A stretch of DNA of 20,017 nt from a virus. A program made the translations under genes and the position numbers. The DNA is taken from IMG/VR virus record IMGVR_UViG_3300034062_003837, positions 1 to 20,017 of that record, one strand, 5' to 3'. Below the pieces are notes generated by a model, which was given only the letters and a program-made list of their open reading frames with translations, ran no database searches and was not told where the DNA came from. Positions 3,911 through 10,324 of this stretch are shown one piece after another; position 1 is the first letter of the stretch; each line of letters starts with the position of its first letter.

Positions 3911-4015
3911 ATGCTATCAGCAATGTATGCACACACATGTGAAACATGTGGAGATACAGGCTTGATTATATTTGATCAAGACAAAACACACATAGACCCT
4001 TGCAAATGTAATTAG
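3911..4015 (+). CDS. 34-residue zinc-ribbon protein
   Basis: Starts MLSAMYAHTCETCGDTGLII and ends IDPCKCN. C10-x2-C13 and C31-x-C33 form a complete four-cysteine set, similar to a DnaJ-type or transcript-factor mini-ribbon. Last gene of the rightward early operon; the ATG abuts the previous TAA. Function unknown. Confidence 0.65.
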   Translation: MLSAMYAHTCETCGDTGLIIFDQDKTHIDPCKCN

Positions 4016-4021
4016 GGTATA

Positions 4022-4044
4022 GGGTAGGGGGTACGCCCCCTCCC
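4022..4044 (+). terminator. GC-rich hairpin after the rightward early operon
   Basis: AGGGGG (4026-4031), loop TACG, CCCCCT (4036-4041), extended by GGG/CCC with one bulge. It is a very stable stem right after the last early gene. There is no adjacent T run (the nearest is at 4074-4080), so it may act as a pause site, an mRNA 3'-end stabiliser or a non-canonical terminator. The DNA from here to 4186 shows no gene, only short repeats of CAGATTTTGC. Confidence 0.45.
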
Positions 4045-4186
4045 AAGTGTGTGCTCACTAAAATTTATCAATTCTTTTTTCAAAATGTCGCATCATACAA
4101 ACCAAACAAATATTCAGATTTTGCCAAAATAAAAATTTTTACAGATTTTCAGATTTTGCTATTTTGCCAGGGTATATAACTCTGGA

Positions 4187-4387
4187 TCACCATTTATCCA
4201 CAGGACATTTAGCATTCTTAAGGGTAGTCTTTAATGTCATAAAACATCCACACTTTCTACATGTTTGAGATAGTTTTCTAAAAAATGGACATCCTCTACA
4301 AATTTCAAGGCGGTATGCAACCAATTCCTCCTGGGACCTAGGTGAATTAGGATTTAATAAATCCCATGGCTTAACATCATCTGACAT
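4187..4387 (-). CDS. 66-residue phage zinc-ribbon protein
   Basis: I chose the internal ATG at 4387 (MSDDVKPWDLLNPNSPRSQE) over an upstream start at 4459. The upstream extension is AT-rich, hydrophobic and unlike the rest, and a TATAAT box (4394-4399) places the predicted transcription start exactly on this ATG. Six cysteines (30, 33, 43, 46, 48, 61) appear as C-x2-C, C-x2-C-G-C and a final CPVDKW. This pattern (C-x2-C, then CxxCGCxM, then CPxxKW) is widespread in tailed phages, always as an unknown small zinc ribbon. It is leftward and alone between the early and late blocks, probably leaderless. Confidence 0.8.
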   Translation of the reverse strand: MSDDVKPWDLLNPNSPRSQEELVAYRLEICRGCPFFRKLSQTCRKCGCFMTLKTTLKNAKCPVDKW

Positions 4388-4393
4388 ATATAG

Positions 4394-4399
4394 ATTATA
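4394..4399 (-). promoter_or_regulatory. -10 element giving a leaderless start at 4387
   Basis: A perfect TATAAT on the minus strand ends 7 nt before the A of the ATG, so the predicted first base is the A of the start codon. A TTCAAG hexamer lies 16 bp further upstream as a possible -35. Confidence 0.55.
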
Positions 4400-4425
4400 T
4401 CCTATAGCACCTATACTTGAATATA

Positions 4426-4467
4426 TATAACATTTCGTTATAAAGTATATATGTAACAAATTGTTAT
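4426..4467. repeat. two TAAC-N5-GTTA inverted repeats, left group
   Basis: ATAAC-N5-GTTAT at 4427-4441 and GTAAC-N5-GTTAT at 4453-4467, with centres 26 bp apart. The same motif occurs twice more at 5062-5098. This looks like a repressor or activator operator set, upstream of the leftward gene at 4187-4387. Confidence 0.55.
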
Positions 4468-4500
4468 ACTTCCCCCATACTAGAGCAAACTAACCTTTAT

Positions 4501-4536
4501 TAGACATATCGTATGCTTGCATACATTGTTTGTCTA
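4501..4536. repeat. nested inverted repeat (hairpin)
   Basis: Outer arms TAGACA (4501-4506) and TGTCTA (4531-4536) enclose inner arms GTATGC (4511-4516) and GCATAC (4519-4524). It lies in the otherwise gene-free 4460-4627 gap between divergent genes. It could be an RNA structure, a binding site or a recombination site; there is no T run for termination. Confidence 0.5.
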
Positions 4537-4609
4537 TAGGGGGTTTGGGTAACTCTATTTTCGGCTTCGACTTATACCGCCGCATAAAAGCATTTTTGAT
4601 CTCAAATAA

Positions 4610-4618
4610 TGATATAAT
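4610..4618 (+). promoter_or_regulatory. late extended -10 promoter, near-leaderless
   Basis: TGA-TATAAT, with the ATG of the next gene 10 nt after the -10 and no ribosome-binding site between. Predicted leader about 3 nt. Confidence 0.6.
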
Positions 4619-4627
4619 AATCTTATT

Positions 4628-4915
4628 ATGACAACTACCGATTGGGCTCAATTTATTCTTGCTTTGCTTTCAATCGGAGCAATTATAGTTAGTTCAATTC
4701 GCTGGTATATAAAGGTTCAAATTAAACCCATAGCCGAAGCCATTGAAGATATTCGTGCCGAGACTAAAACAAACGGCGGAACTTCAATGCGTGATGAAAT
4801 TAAATTTATTAAACTTGAGCAAGAAAGATCTGCTAAGACTAGAGCAGCATATAATAACAAGTTAGATCATATGTACGAAATTCTTATAGAGTATATATCT
4901 AAAAACTCTAAATAG
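4628..4915 (+). CDS. small membrane protein, holin-like candidate
   Basis: A 95-residue protein with one hydrophobic segment near residues 8-25 after MTTTDWA, then a basic RWYIK stretch, NGGTSMRDEI at residues 49-58, and a charged helix that may form a coiled coil. One transmembrane helix plus the 'NGG-S-M-R-D' motif is common in actinobacterial phage membrane proteins, often annotated as holin-like or simply membrane protein. It stands alone, separated from the lysozyme gene at 16077-16643. A holin role is therefore only inference. Start supported by the adjacent -10 box. Confidence 0.7.
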   Translation: MTTTDWAQFILALLSIGAIIVSSIRWYIKVQIKPIAEAIEDIRAETKTNGGTSMRDEIKFIKLEQERSAKTRAAYNNKLDHMYEILIEYISKNSK

Positions 4916-4984
4916 TATATATAAAAGATATCTTAAAAACCTCTTACTTTATACTTCTTTTCTTTATATATTTTAAGTATACAC

Positions 4985-5057
4985 CTTAATACCCTGGATT
5001 TCTACTTTTTAAGTAAAGTTGTTTATAACAATTTTGTAACAATTCTTAATACCCTGG
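4985..5057 (+). repeat. direct repeat CTTAATACCCTGG
   Basis: An exact 13-bp repeat at 4985-4997 and 5045-5057, exactly 60 bp apart. The ACCCTGG core recurs inside the hairpin at 5144-5184. The whole stretch 4916-5216 has no gene; it is very AT-rich and packed with repeats. Confidence 0.6.
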
Positions 5058-5061
5058 GTTT

Positions 5062-5098
5062 ATAACTTTTTGTTATCATATATATAACGTTTTGTTAT
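5062..5098. repeat. two ATAAC-N5-GTTAT inverted repeats, right group
   Basis: Perfect dyads at 5062-5076 and 5084-5098, with centres 22 bp apart (two helical turns). They match the pair at 4427-4467. They overlap TGTTATAAT promoter-like boxes (5093-5101), so binding there would affect transcription toward 5217. Confidence 0.55.
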
Positions 5099-5123
5099 AA
5101 TCTTATTTATTTATATAATTTAA

Positions 5124-5132
5124 TGTTATAAT
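5124..5132 (+). promoter_or_regulatory. extended -10 box before the 5144-5184 hairpin
   Basis: TGT-TATAAT, with a predicted start near 5139, just before the hairpin. A second identical box is at 5093-5101. Either could produce a short RNA ending at the hairpin. Confidence 0.4.
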
Positions 5133-5141
5133 AAAAACGCT

Positions 5142-5199
5142 GGCACCCTGGCTTGCTCTACCCACCCCCACTGCCGCCAGGGTGTTCAGCCTTTATTTA
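5142..5199 (+). terminator. hairpin upstream of the late block (terminator or small RNA)
   Basis: CACCCTGGC (5144-5152) and GCCAGGGTG (5176-5184) form a 9-bp stem, extendable by two G-T pairs, around a 23-nt C-rich loop. A T-rich stretch follows. It may end transcripts of the 4628-4915 gene or be the body of a short RNA started near 5139. Confidence 0.5.
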
Positions 5200-5208
5200 T
5201 GGTATAAT
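5200..5208 (+). promoter_or_regulatory. late extended -10 promoter, leaderless
   Basis: TGG-TATAAT ends 9 nt before the ATG at 5217. No ribosome-binding site fits between. This would be the leftmost promoter of the tail-fibre block. Confidence 0.65.
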
Positions 5209-5216
5209 CAATAATT

Positions 5217-5627
5217 ATGACATGTTCATCTTGTTCCCCGCAAATTCAAAAATATGGTGCAGATCCTGCAAGCATACAATGGAAGGTTGTGCGTGGAGAC
5301 ACCGCAAGCCTAGAGGTTGAGTTCTTAGAGATAGATGAAACCACACCGTTTGACACCGATGGATGGACGTATAAGGCCACAGCATACGATGCCACGGGTG
5401 ATGTCTTAGATGCTTTAACAGTAACGGCTACAACAGGCTCTGCGGTCATTACAGCAGATTCATGCCTTACAGAAAAATGGGGAACAACATATAAATCAGT
5501 GGTAGCAGAATTGCCATTTGATTTACAGATAACAATTCCAACAAATGGACCAAATGACACAATTTGGACACCAGTTATTGGTACAATATGTGTACTAGGC
5601 GATATTACACCAGGAGGAAGTCTATAA
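5217..5627 (+). CDS. virion/tail protein with N-terminal RGDT beta domain
   Basis: A 136-residue protein starting MTCSSCSPQIQKYG (a C-x2-C pair at 3 and 6), then Q-W-K-V-V-R-G-D-T-A-S at about residues 21-31 and a beta-rich body. The same W-(T/K)-(I/V)-V-R-G-D-T-A-S start is found at 17313-17687 and a looser version at 5727-6074. In other phages this kind of small domain is part of baseplate or fibre proteins, resembling the BppU-type N-terminal fold; the link is from memory. First gene of the late block, probably leaderless, with a TAATG overlap to the next gene. Confidence 0.8.
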   Translation: MTCSSCSPQIQKYGADPASIQWKVVRGDTASLEVEFLEIDETTPFDTDGWTYKATAYDATGDVLDALTVTATTGSAVITADSCLTEKWGTTYKSVVAELPFDLQITIPTNGPNDTIWTPVIGTICVLGDITPGGSL

Positions 5628-5725
5628 TGATTACATTATCACCAGTTGTTAAAGTAAGTAACAACAAAGAAAACTTGCCTCCAATTATTAAGGTAAACAA
5701 TAAAATATTTAAGGTAAAGGCTTAA
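5627..5725 (+). CDS. 32-residue basic hypothetical protein
   Basis: The ATG overlaps the preceding stop (TAATG), and AGGAGG lies 8 nt upstream, the best ribosome-binding site of the region. The product begins MITLSPVVKVSNNKENLPPI and repeats the pattern P-(V/I)-(V/I)-K-V twice, ending KIFKVKA. It stops 1 nt before the next ATG. The tight packing and strong ribosome-binding site support it. Function unknown; perhaps a small fibre-associated or linker peptide. Confidence 0.6.
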   Translation: MITLSPVVKVSNNKENLPPIIKVNNKIFKVKA

Positions 5726-5726
5726 G

Positions 5727-6074
5727 ATGGCATTTCCAGGTACATATAATTTTAGTTATTACAAGGGTGATACAAGTCAGTTTGTTATTCGTCCTAAAAA
5801 TTCTGATGGATCATCATTTGATCTAACTGGATATACCGCTGATTTTTTTATTGCATCAGCACGTGGTAACAACCCTTCATTTAGAGTTGAAGGACAAGCA
5901 GTAGTAAGTGCTGTAAACGATACAGTTACATGCACAATCTTGCCAGGTGTTGGTGGAACGCTTAATGCAGGTTCTTATGTATATGACGTTGAAATTACAT
6001 CTGGACCTTCTACAGTTTTTACATTGGTTACAGGAAATATCACGGTAACAGAGCAAGTAACTGGAGCATCGTAA
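5727..6074 (+). CDS. tail/virion beta-domain protein (KGDT family)
   Basis: A 115-residue protein: MAFPGTYNFSYYKGDT at the N-terminus, DLTGYTADFFI near residues 32-42, and a C-terminal strand pattern ending GNITVTEQVTGAS. It is a small Ig-like or BppU-N-like domain common in tail genes of marine and freshwater phages. The stop overlaps the next start. Likely a structural connector between fibre and baseplate; the exact place is not shown. Confidence 0.8.
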   Translation: MAFPGTYNFSYYKGDTSQFVIRPKNSDGSSFDLTGYTADFFIASARGNNPSFRVEGQAVVSAVNDTVTCTILPGVGGTLNAGSYVYDVEITSGPSTVFTLVTGNITVTEQVTGAS

Positions 6075-6652
6075 TGCCAGAGGTAGTATTAAATACCGAT
6101 AGCATCACAGTTCTTGCCCCACCTTCTGTAATTGAACTGCTTGTAGATATTGGGCCACAAGGAATTCGTGGAAGCCAATTTTTTGTCGGAGTAGGAAATC
6201 CAAACTCAATAAATATTGGACAAGAACCAAACCTTAATGATCTTTATATAAATACATCTCCTGGTGGAGAACTAGGATATTTGTATCAATATCAGTCACA
6301 GCCAGGAGGAGATCTTTGGGTACAAGTACTTGATATTTATCCTTCAGTATATTCAGAAAATGCACAGGTCACATTTGAGGCAGGCAGTGCAGAAGTTGTT
6401 ATTCCAGTAGCAGATATTGTAACTGTTACTGGTACCCCGCTAACATCAGATAATTTTAGTGTGCAATACAGTATCGCCCATACCAATCCAGTTGCTTCAG
6501 CAATGCAGATTCCAGCACTAGTAGGTGCAGGAACTAATCTTGTCATTAACCTTGAAGCCGTTGAGTATGCTGGCGCTGCATGGTCGGCACTAGATGAGTC
6601 AGTTACAATTCACTTCAACATAACCATTGTTGATGCGGGTGCAGTATCATAA
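6074..6652 (+). CDS. tail fibre/virion protein with GPQG-RG motif
   Basis: A 192-residue protein. The N-terminal third carries DIGPQGIRGSQFF and a following G-x-P, L-N-D-L-Y-I-N region, a combination seen at the base of many phage fibre proteins. Residues about 85-190 form a beta-rich domain. Valine- and threonine-rich throughout, with no cysteine. Overlaps the preceding gene by one base. Probably a structural tail protein. Confidence 0.8.
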   Translation: MPEVVLNTDSITVLAPPSVIELLVDIGPQGIRGSQFFVGVGNPNSINIGQEPNLNDLYINTSPGGELGYLYQYQSQPGGDLWVQVLDIYPSVYSENAQVTFEAGSAEVVIPVADIVTVTGTPLTSDNFSVQYSIAHTNPVASAMQIPALVGAGTNLVINLEAVEYAGAAWSALDESVTIHFNITIVDAGAVS

Positions 6653-6654
6653 TA

Positions 6655-6663
6655 TGGTATAAT
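6655..6663 (+). promoter_or_regulatory. late extended -10 promoter, leader starts at the RBS
   Basis: TGG-TATAAT, then exactly 6 nt, then GAGGTGA. The predicted first base is the G of the ribosome-binding site, giving a leader of about 11 nt to the ATG at 6681. Confidence 0.65.
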
Positions 6664-6680
6664 TTTCAAGAGGTGATCTA

Positions 6681-7847
6681 ATGGCAACAGAGTCAATTGG
6701 TACGTTAATACCAACAGCAATTCCAGGGTATACTGATTCAGCAGATATCCAAGCAGCACTACGTGCATACCACTATGGTTCATATTCTTATGACCCTGCA
6801 AATACGTCAACAGCATCACTTGTAACGCCATCTATGGCAAAGACTATTTATGATATTCAAACAGATATTACTGCTCTTGAAAACCGTCCTTCATCAGGTG
6901 GAGAAGTAGACAATACAGAGCCAGTACCAGCAGATTTTACACCACCAGAAATTCCAGACGGATTTATCTGGGTAGATTCAAATGGCACAGTAGGTGGACA
7001 ACCAACATCTGCAACTTCAGTATTTACAAACTCTGTTCCAACAACATCACTTACAACTGGTGTAATTTGGGTAGACAAAGATGCAACAGAAATTACAGCA
7101 AATCCATATATCCCAACATCTGCAATTGCAGCAAAGGGTGATTTAATTGCAGGAAGTGCAAATGATGCAGTAACTATTTTATCTGCTGCTTCTACAAATG
7201 GATTCGTTCTTAATGTTAACTCTTCAACAACTTCAGGACTTGCTTGGGTTGATTCAGCAGCAAGCACACAAACATTAACAAATAAGTCAGTTGCACTTGG
7301 TTCAAATACCGTAACAGGAACAATTGCACAATTTAATACCGCAGTAACAGATGCAGACTTTGCAACAGTTGCAGGTAGTGAGACACTTACAAACAAAACT
7401 TTAACATCTGCAAACTTAACAGCACCAGTTATTACTGGAACTGCTTCAATTTGGCAGATGATGGAAAATGTGGCGGTATCTGCAACAGCAGCAACTGGTA
7501 CAGTAAACTATGATGTTCTAACAAATGGAGCAGTTACATACTACACAGCAAATGCAACAGGAAACTGGACACTTAATTTGCGTGGAGATGGATCTACCAC
7601 AATGAACTCAGTTATGTCTACTGGAAAATCTTTAACAGTTGCATTTCTTGTAACAAATGGTGGTACAGCATATTACCAGACAGCACTTCAAGTTGATGGA
7701 ACAACATCTGGAGTAACAGTAGAGTGGCAAAACGGTGCAGCACCTGCTGCTGGAAACATAAACGGAATTGATGCTTACTCAATTACAGTTATTAAAACTG
7801 GTACTGCAACATACACAGTATTAGCATCTCAAACCAGATTTGCATAA
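6681..7847 (+). CDS. tail fibre with LTNKT repeats and SQTRFA C-terminal domain
   Basis: A 388-residue fibre. Residues about 193-240 hold the module L-T-N-K-(S/T) ... TDADFAT ... ETLTNKTLTS, also present in the long fibre at 18358. The last about 130 residues form a domain beginning near W-Q-M-M-E-N-V, with WTLNLRGDGSTT and AYYQTALQVDG, and ending SQTRFA. The same domain ends the 9589-10314 protein. Domains of this kind are frequent at the tip of marine and freshwater phage fibres. First gene of the duplicated three-gene cassette; receptor contact or attachment of the adhesin encoded next is the likely job. Confidence 0.85.
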   Translation: MATESIGTLIPTAIPGYTDSADIQAALRAYHYGSYSYDPANTSTASLVTPSMAKTIYDIQTDITALENRPSSGGEVDNTEPVPADFTPPEIPDGFIWVDSNGTVGGQPTSATSVFTNSVPTTSLTTGVIWVDKDATEITANPYIPTSAIAAKGDLIAGSANDAVTILSAASTNGFVLNVNSSTTSGLAWVDSAASTQTLTNKSVALGSNTVTGTIAQFNTAVTDADFATVAGSETLTNKTLTSANLTAPVITGTASIWQMMENVAVSATAATGTVNYDVLTNGAVTYYTANATGNWTLNLRGDGSTTMNSVMSTGKSLTVAFLVTNGGTAYYQTALQVDGTTSGVTVEWQNGAAPAAGNINGIDAYSITVIKTGTATYTVLASQTRFA

Positions 7848-7859
7848 GGGGGATAGAGG

Positions 7860-9209
7860 GTGCCATTTTTAGGAACTCGTGGAGCAGGAAGCAACAAAGG
7901 CTTTGGCTTTTCTTCCCCTGCAAAACCAAATCAAGTAACAGAGTTAACTGCTACAGATTTTGGCACTTCAAGAGCATTTAATAATGGACGAATTGATTTG
8001 TCTTGGACAGCACCTGGAAACAACGGGTCAACAATTTCAGGGTATTTTATTGAAAGATCTACAGATGGATCTTCATACTCTACTTTAGTAGCAAATACAG
8101 CATCAGGTGCAACAACATACTCTGATACATCACTAACTAGTGCACAAATTTATTATTATAGGGTTTCTGCTATAAATTCTATTGGAACTGGAGATGCATC
8201 TACCGCTGCAAGTGCAACAGCAACAACTGTTCCACAGGCTCCTACTATTGGCACCGCTACAGGTGGAAATGCGTCTGCCACAGTTACTTATACCGCAAAT
8301 GCAACAGGCGGAAAGGTAGTGTCTACTTTTACAGCAACATCGTCTCCAGGTTCATTAACTGGAACAGGTGCAAGCCCCATTACAGTTTCAGGTCTTACAA
8401 ATGGAACTGCTTATACATTTACAGTCACCGCAACCAATGCTAATGGTACCTCTACAGCATCTGCTGCATCTAACTCTGTTTCTCCAGTTGCACCAGTTTA
8501 TTCATTAGCGCAGACATTTAACTCATCTGGTACCTTCACAGTTCCTGCTGGTAAAAATGCTATTGCTGTTGCTCTTATCTCTTCTGGAGCATCTGGAGGT
8601 GCAGGTAACTCTGGCTACGCTGATTCTAACACTGCCATTGGAGGAAACGGTGGCAGTGGAGGAAAAAGTGGCGGCGGCGCTCAAATGAAAGACTTCAGCG
8701 TTACTCCAGGTGCAACATACTCTGTCACTGTAGGATCAACTAGTTCTTTTTCAAATCTATTAAGCGCTTCATCAAATAGTCAAAGTTCAACAAACGGAAC
8801 CACAAGAGCCGCTGCTAATGCTGGTGCAAATAATGCTGGAATTGCTATCAGTGGGGTAGCAAACTACTCTATTGGCGGAGGCGGTGGCAATGGCGGAAAC
8901 GGCGGTGCTGGAAACGCTGGCGGCCAGATTGATGTAGGTTATAACGGTAACGGTGGCGGTTCTGGTGGTACTGGCGGCGGCAGCGGCGGCACTGGCGGCA
9001 ACGGCTACATCGTCTTTGAACCAGGTGAAGGTATTTTTTCTGGTGCAAGTGCTGGAAATACTGGTGGTAATGGAAACGTTTCTGGCGGCGGTGGCGGTGC
9101 AGGTGGCGGCGGTGGCGCAATAACAAGTTCTAACCGAGGCCCATACGCTGGTTCTGGCGGTAACGGTGGCAATGGCGCTGCTGGCGTAGTTTATGTTTGG
9201 ACAATATAG
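7860..9209 (+). CDS. FN3 plus glycine-rich adhesin (tail-tip protein)
   Basis: A 449-residue protein with a GTG start, supported by AAGGGGGA just upstream. Residues about 24-117 and 125-210 are two fibronectin type III-like domains (WTAPGNNG; SGLTNGTAYTFTVTATN). Residues about 215-449 are a glycine-rich domain starting with the pattern T-F-x-V-P-A-G-K and ending AAGVVYVWTI, with many G-G-x-G-G runs. Such domains occur at phage tail tips; the polyglycine helices of the Salmonella phage S16 gp38 adhesin are a possible structural analogue. It follows its fibre gene by 12 nt. A paralogue is at 10325-11701. Confidence 0.85.
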   Translation: MPFLGTRGAGSNKGFGFSSPAKPNQVTELTATDFGTSRAFNNGRIDLSWTAPGNNGSTISGYFIERSTDGSSYSTLVANTASGATTYSDTSLTSAQIYYYRVSAINSIGTGDASTAASATATTVPQAPTIGTATGGNASATVTYTANATGGKVVSTFTATSSPGSLTGTGASPITVSGLTNGTAYTFTVTATNANGTSTASAASNSVSPVAPVYSLAQTFNSSGTFTVPAGKNAIAVALISSGASGGAGNSGYADSNTAIGGNGGSGGKSGGGAQMKDFSVTPGATYSVTVGSTSSFSNLLSASSNSQSSTNGTTRAAANAGANNAGIAISGVANYSIGGGGGNGGNGGAGNAGGQIDVGYNGNGGGSGGTGGGSGGTGGNGYIVFEPGEGIFSGASAGNTGGNGNVSGGGGGAGGGGGAITSSNRGPYAGSGGNGGNGAAGVVYVWTI

Positions 9210-9218
9210 GGATAAAAT

Positions 9219-9557
9219 ATGAGTGAAGTTACTTATGGTTTTGTAGATGAAAACAATATTCTTTTTGCAACAGCAGTTTTTGTTGATGGAGATATAGAGA
9301 CTATTGATCGTGTAAAAAATGAATATTCTGCAAGTGCTTGCTATAAGATGGATTTAGAAAAAGAAATTGCTTTATTTGGAACTGCTTATTGGAGCGGTTC
9401 TAGATTTTTATTACCATCGCCATATCCTTCTTGGATATTTAATGAAGAACTAAATGATTGGGTTGCACCAGTTGCACTACCAGAGTTTGATCAAGAAAAC
9501 CCTAAGTATTATGTTTGGAATGAAGAAATATTAAATTGGGAAGAGGTATCAGAGTAA
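9219..9557 (+). CDS. small cassette protein with PSWI-NEELN-W motif (possible fibre assembly factor)
   Basis: A 112-residue acidic protein with Y-P-S-W-I-F-N-E-E-L-N-D-W near residues 69-81, then APVALPEF and YYVWNEE. The paralogue at 11713-12039 shares PSWI, NEELN, W-x-APV and YVW. Proteins with a 'PSW-x-x-N-E-E' stretch followed by 'Y-x-W-(D/N)-E' often follow fibre genes in cyanophages and similar phages. They may be fibre-assembly chaperones or small virion proteins. Third member of the cassette; starts 9 nt after the adhesin stop. Confidence 0.8.
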   Translation: MSEVTYGFVDENNILFATAVFVDGDIETIDRVKNEYSASACYKMDLEKEIALFGTAYWSGSRFLLPSPYPSWIFNEELNDWVAPVALPEFDQENPKYYVWNEEILNWEEVSE

Positions 9558-9561
9558 CATC

Positions 9562-9570
9562 TGATATAAT
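9562..9570 (+). promoter_or_regulatory. late extended -10 promoter, leader starts at the RBS
   Basis: TGA-TATAAT, exactly 6 nt, then GAGGAGA. Predicted leader about 12 nt to the ATG at 9589. It opens the second cassette copy. Confidence 0.65.
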
Positions 9571-9588
9571 AAACCAGAGGAGATTAAA

Positions 9589-10314
9589 ATGGCAACTATT
9601 AACACTACCGATCCAAAACCAGGGTTTGTCTATGACCTAGACACTGACACCTGGTTCCCATTGCAGGGTATTGCAACAACTACTCTGGATGCATTGAGTG
9701 ATGTCATTATTACATCTCCAGCCACAAATCAGGCATTAGTTTATAATGGTACTAATTGGGTAAATGCTACTGAGTCTGGTGACATTACCGCCGTGAGTTC
9801 AGGAACAGGAATCACAGTAACCAACGGCACTGGTCCAATTCCTACAATTGCAATTGATACTGCTTCAACTGTAGATTTAAATACCGCTCAAACACTAACA
9901 AACAAATTGTTATCAGGTAACGTTTTGTTATCTCCAGAAGAGCGATGGAATGTTACAGCAACTGCTGCAACAGGAACAGTAAATCTAGATGTTCTAACTG
10001 CTGGGGTATATTATTCAACAGCATCTGCTACTGGTAACTGGACACTAAATGTTCGTGGTAGTTCATCAACATCTTTAGATTCAGTAATGACAACTAATGA
10101 TTCAATTACAGTAGTAATGTTTGCAACACAAGGTTCTCCTGCATACTATCAAACAGCATTAAATATTGATGGAAGCGCAGTTACTCCAAAATGGCAAAAC
10201 GGTGTTGCTCCTTCTGCGGGTAATGCAAACAGTATTGATATTTATTCATTTACAATTGTAAAGACAGGTTCGGCTACTTTTACAGCCTTTGGATCACAAA
10301 CAAGATTTGCATAA
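9589..10314 (+). CDS. tail fibre, second cassette copy (SQTRFA domain)
   Basis: A 241-residue protein. N-terminal region KPGFVYDLDTDTWFP and LDALSDVII, then a GDITAVSSGTGITV segment, then QTLTNK. The C-terminal about 130 residues match the tip domain of the 6681-7847 product (WTLNVRGSSST, AYYQTALNIDG, final SQTRFA). Shorter and with a different N-terminus, so domain shuffling rather than simple duplication is likely. Followed after 10 nt by the second glycine-rich adhesin gene. Confidence 0.85.
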   Translation: MATINTTDPKPGFVYDLDTDTWFPLQGIATTTLDALSDVIITSPATNQALVYNGTNWVNATESGDITAVSSGTGITVTNGTGPIPTIAIDTASTVDLNTAQTLTNKLLSGNVLLSPEERWNVTATAATGTVNLDVLTAGVYYSTASATGNWTLNVRGSSSTSLDSVMTTNDSITVVMFATQGSPAYYQTALNIDGSAVTPKWQNGVAPSAGNANSIDIYSFTIVKTGSATFTAFGSQTRFA

Positions 10315-10324
10315 GGAGTTTTAA

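Noticed and set aside
4194-4202. Sixth exact TTATCCACA (DnaA box)
   Set aside because: It lies inside the coding end (V-D-K codons) of the 4187-4387 gene and has none of the promoter context of the other boxes; probably chance.
8869-9126. CRISPR-like or tandem repeat from GGCGGC/GGTGGC runs
   Set aside because: These are glycine codon runs within the adhesin genes, without unit repeats or spacers.
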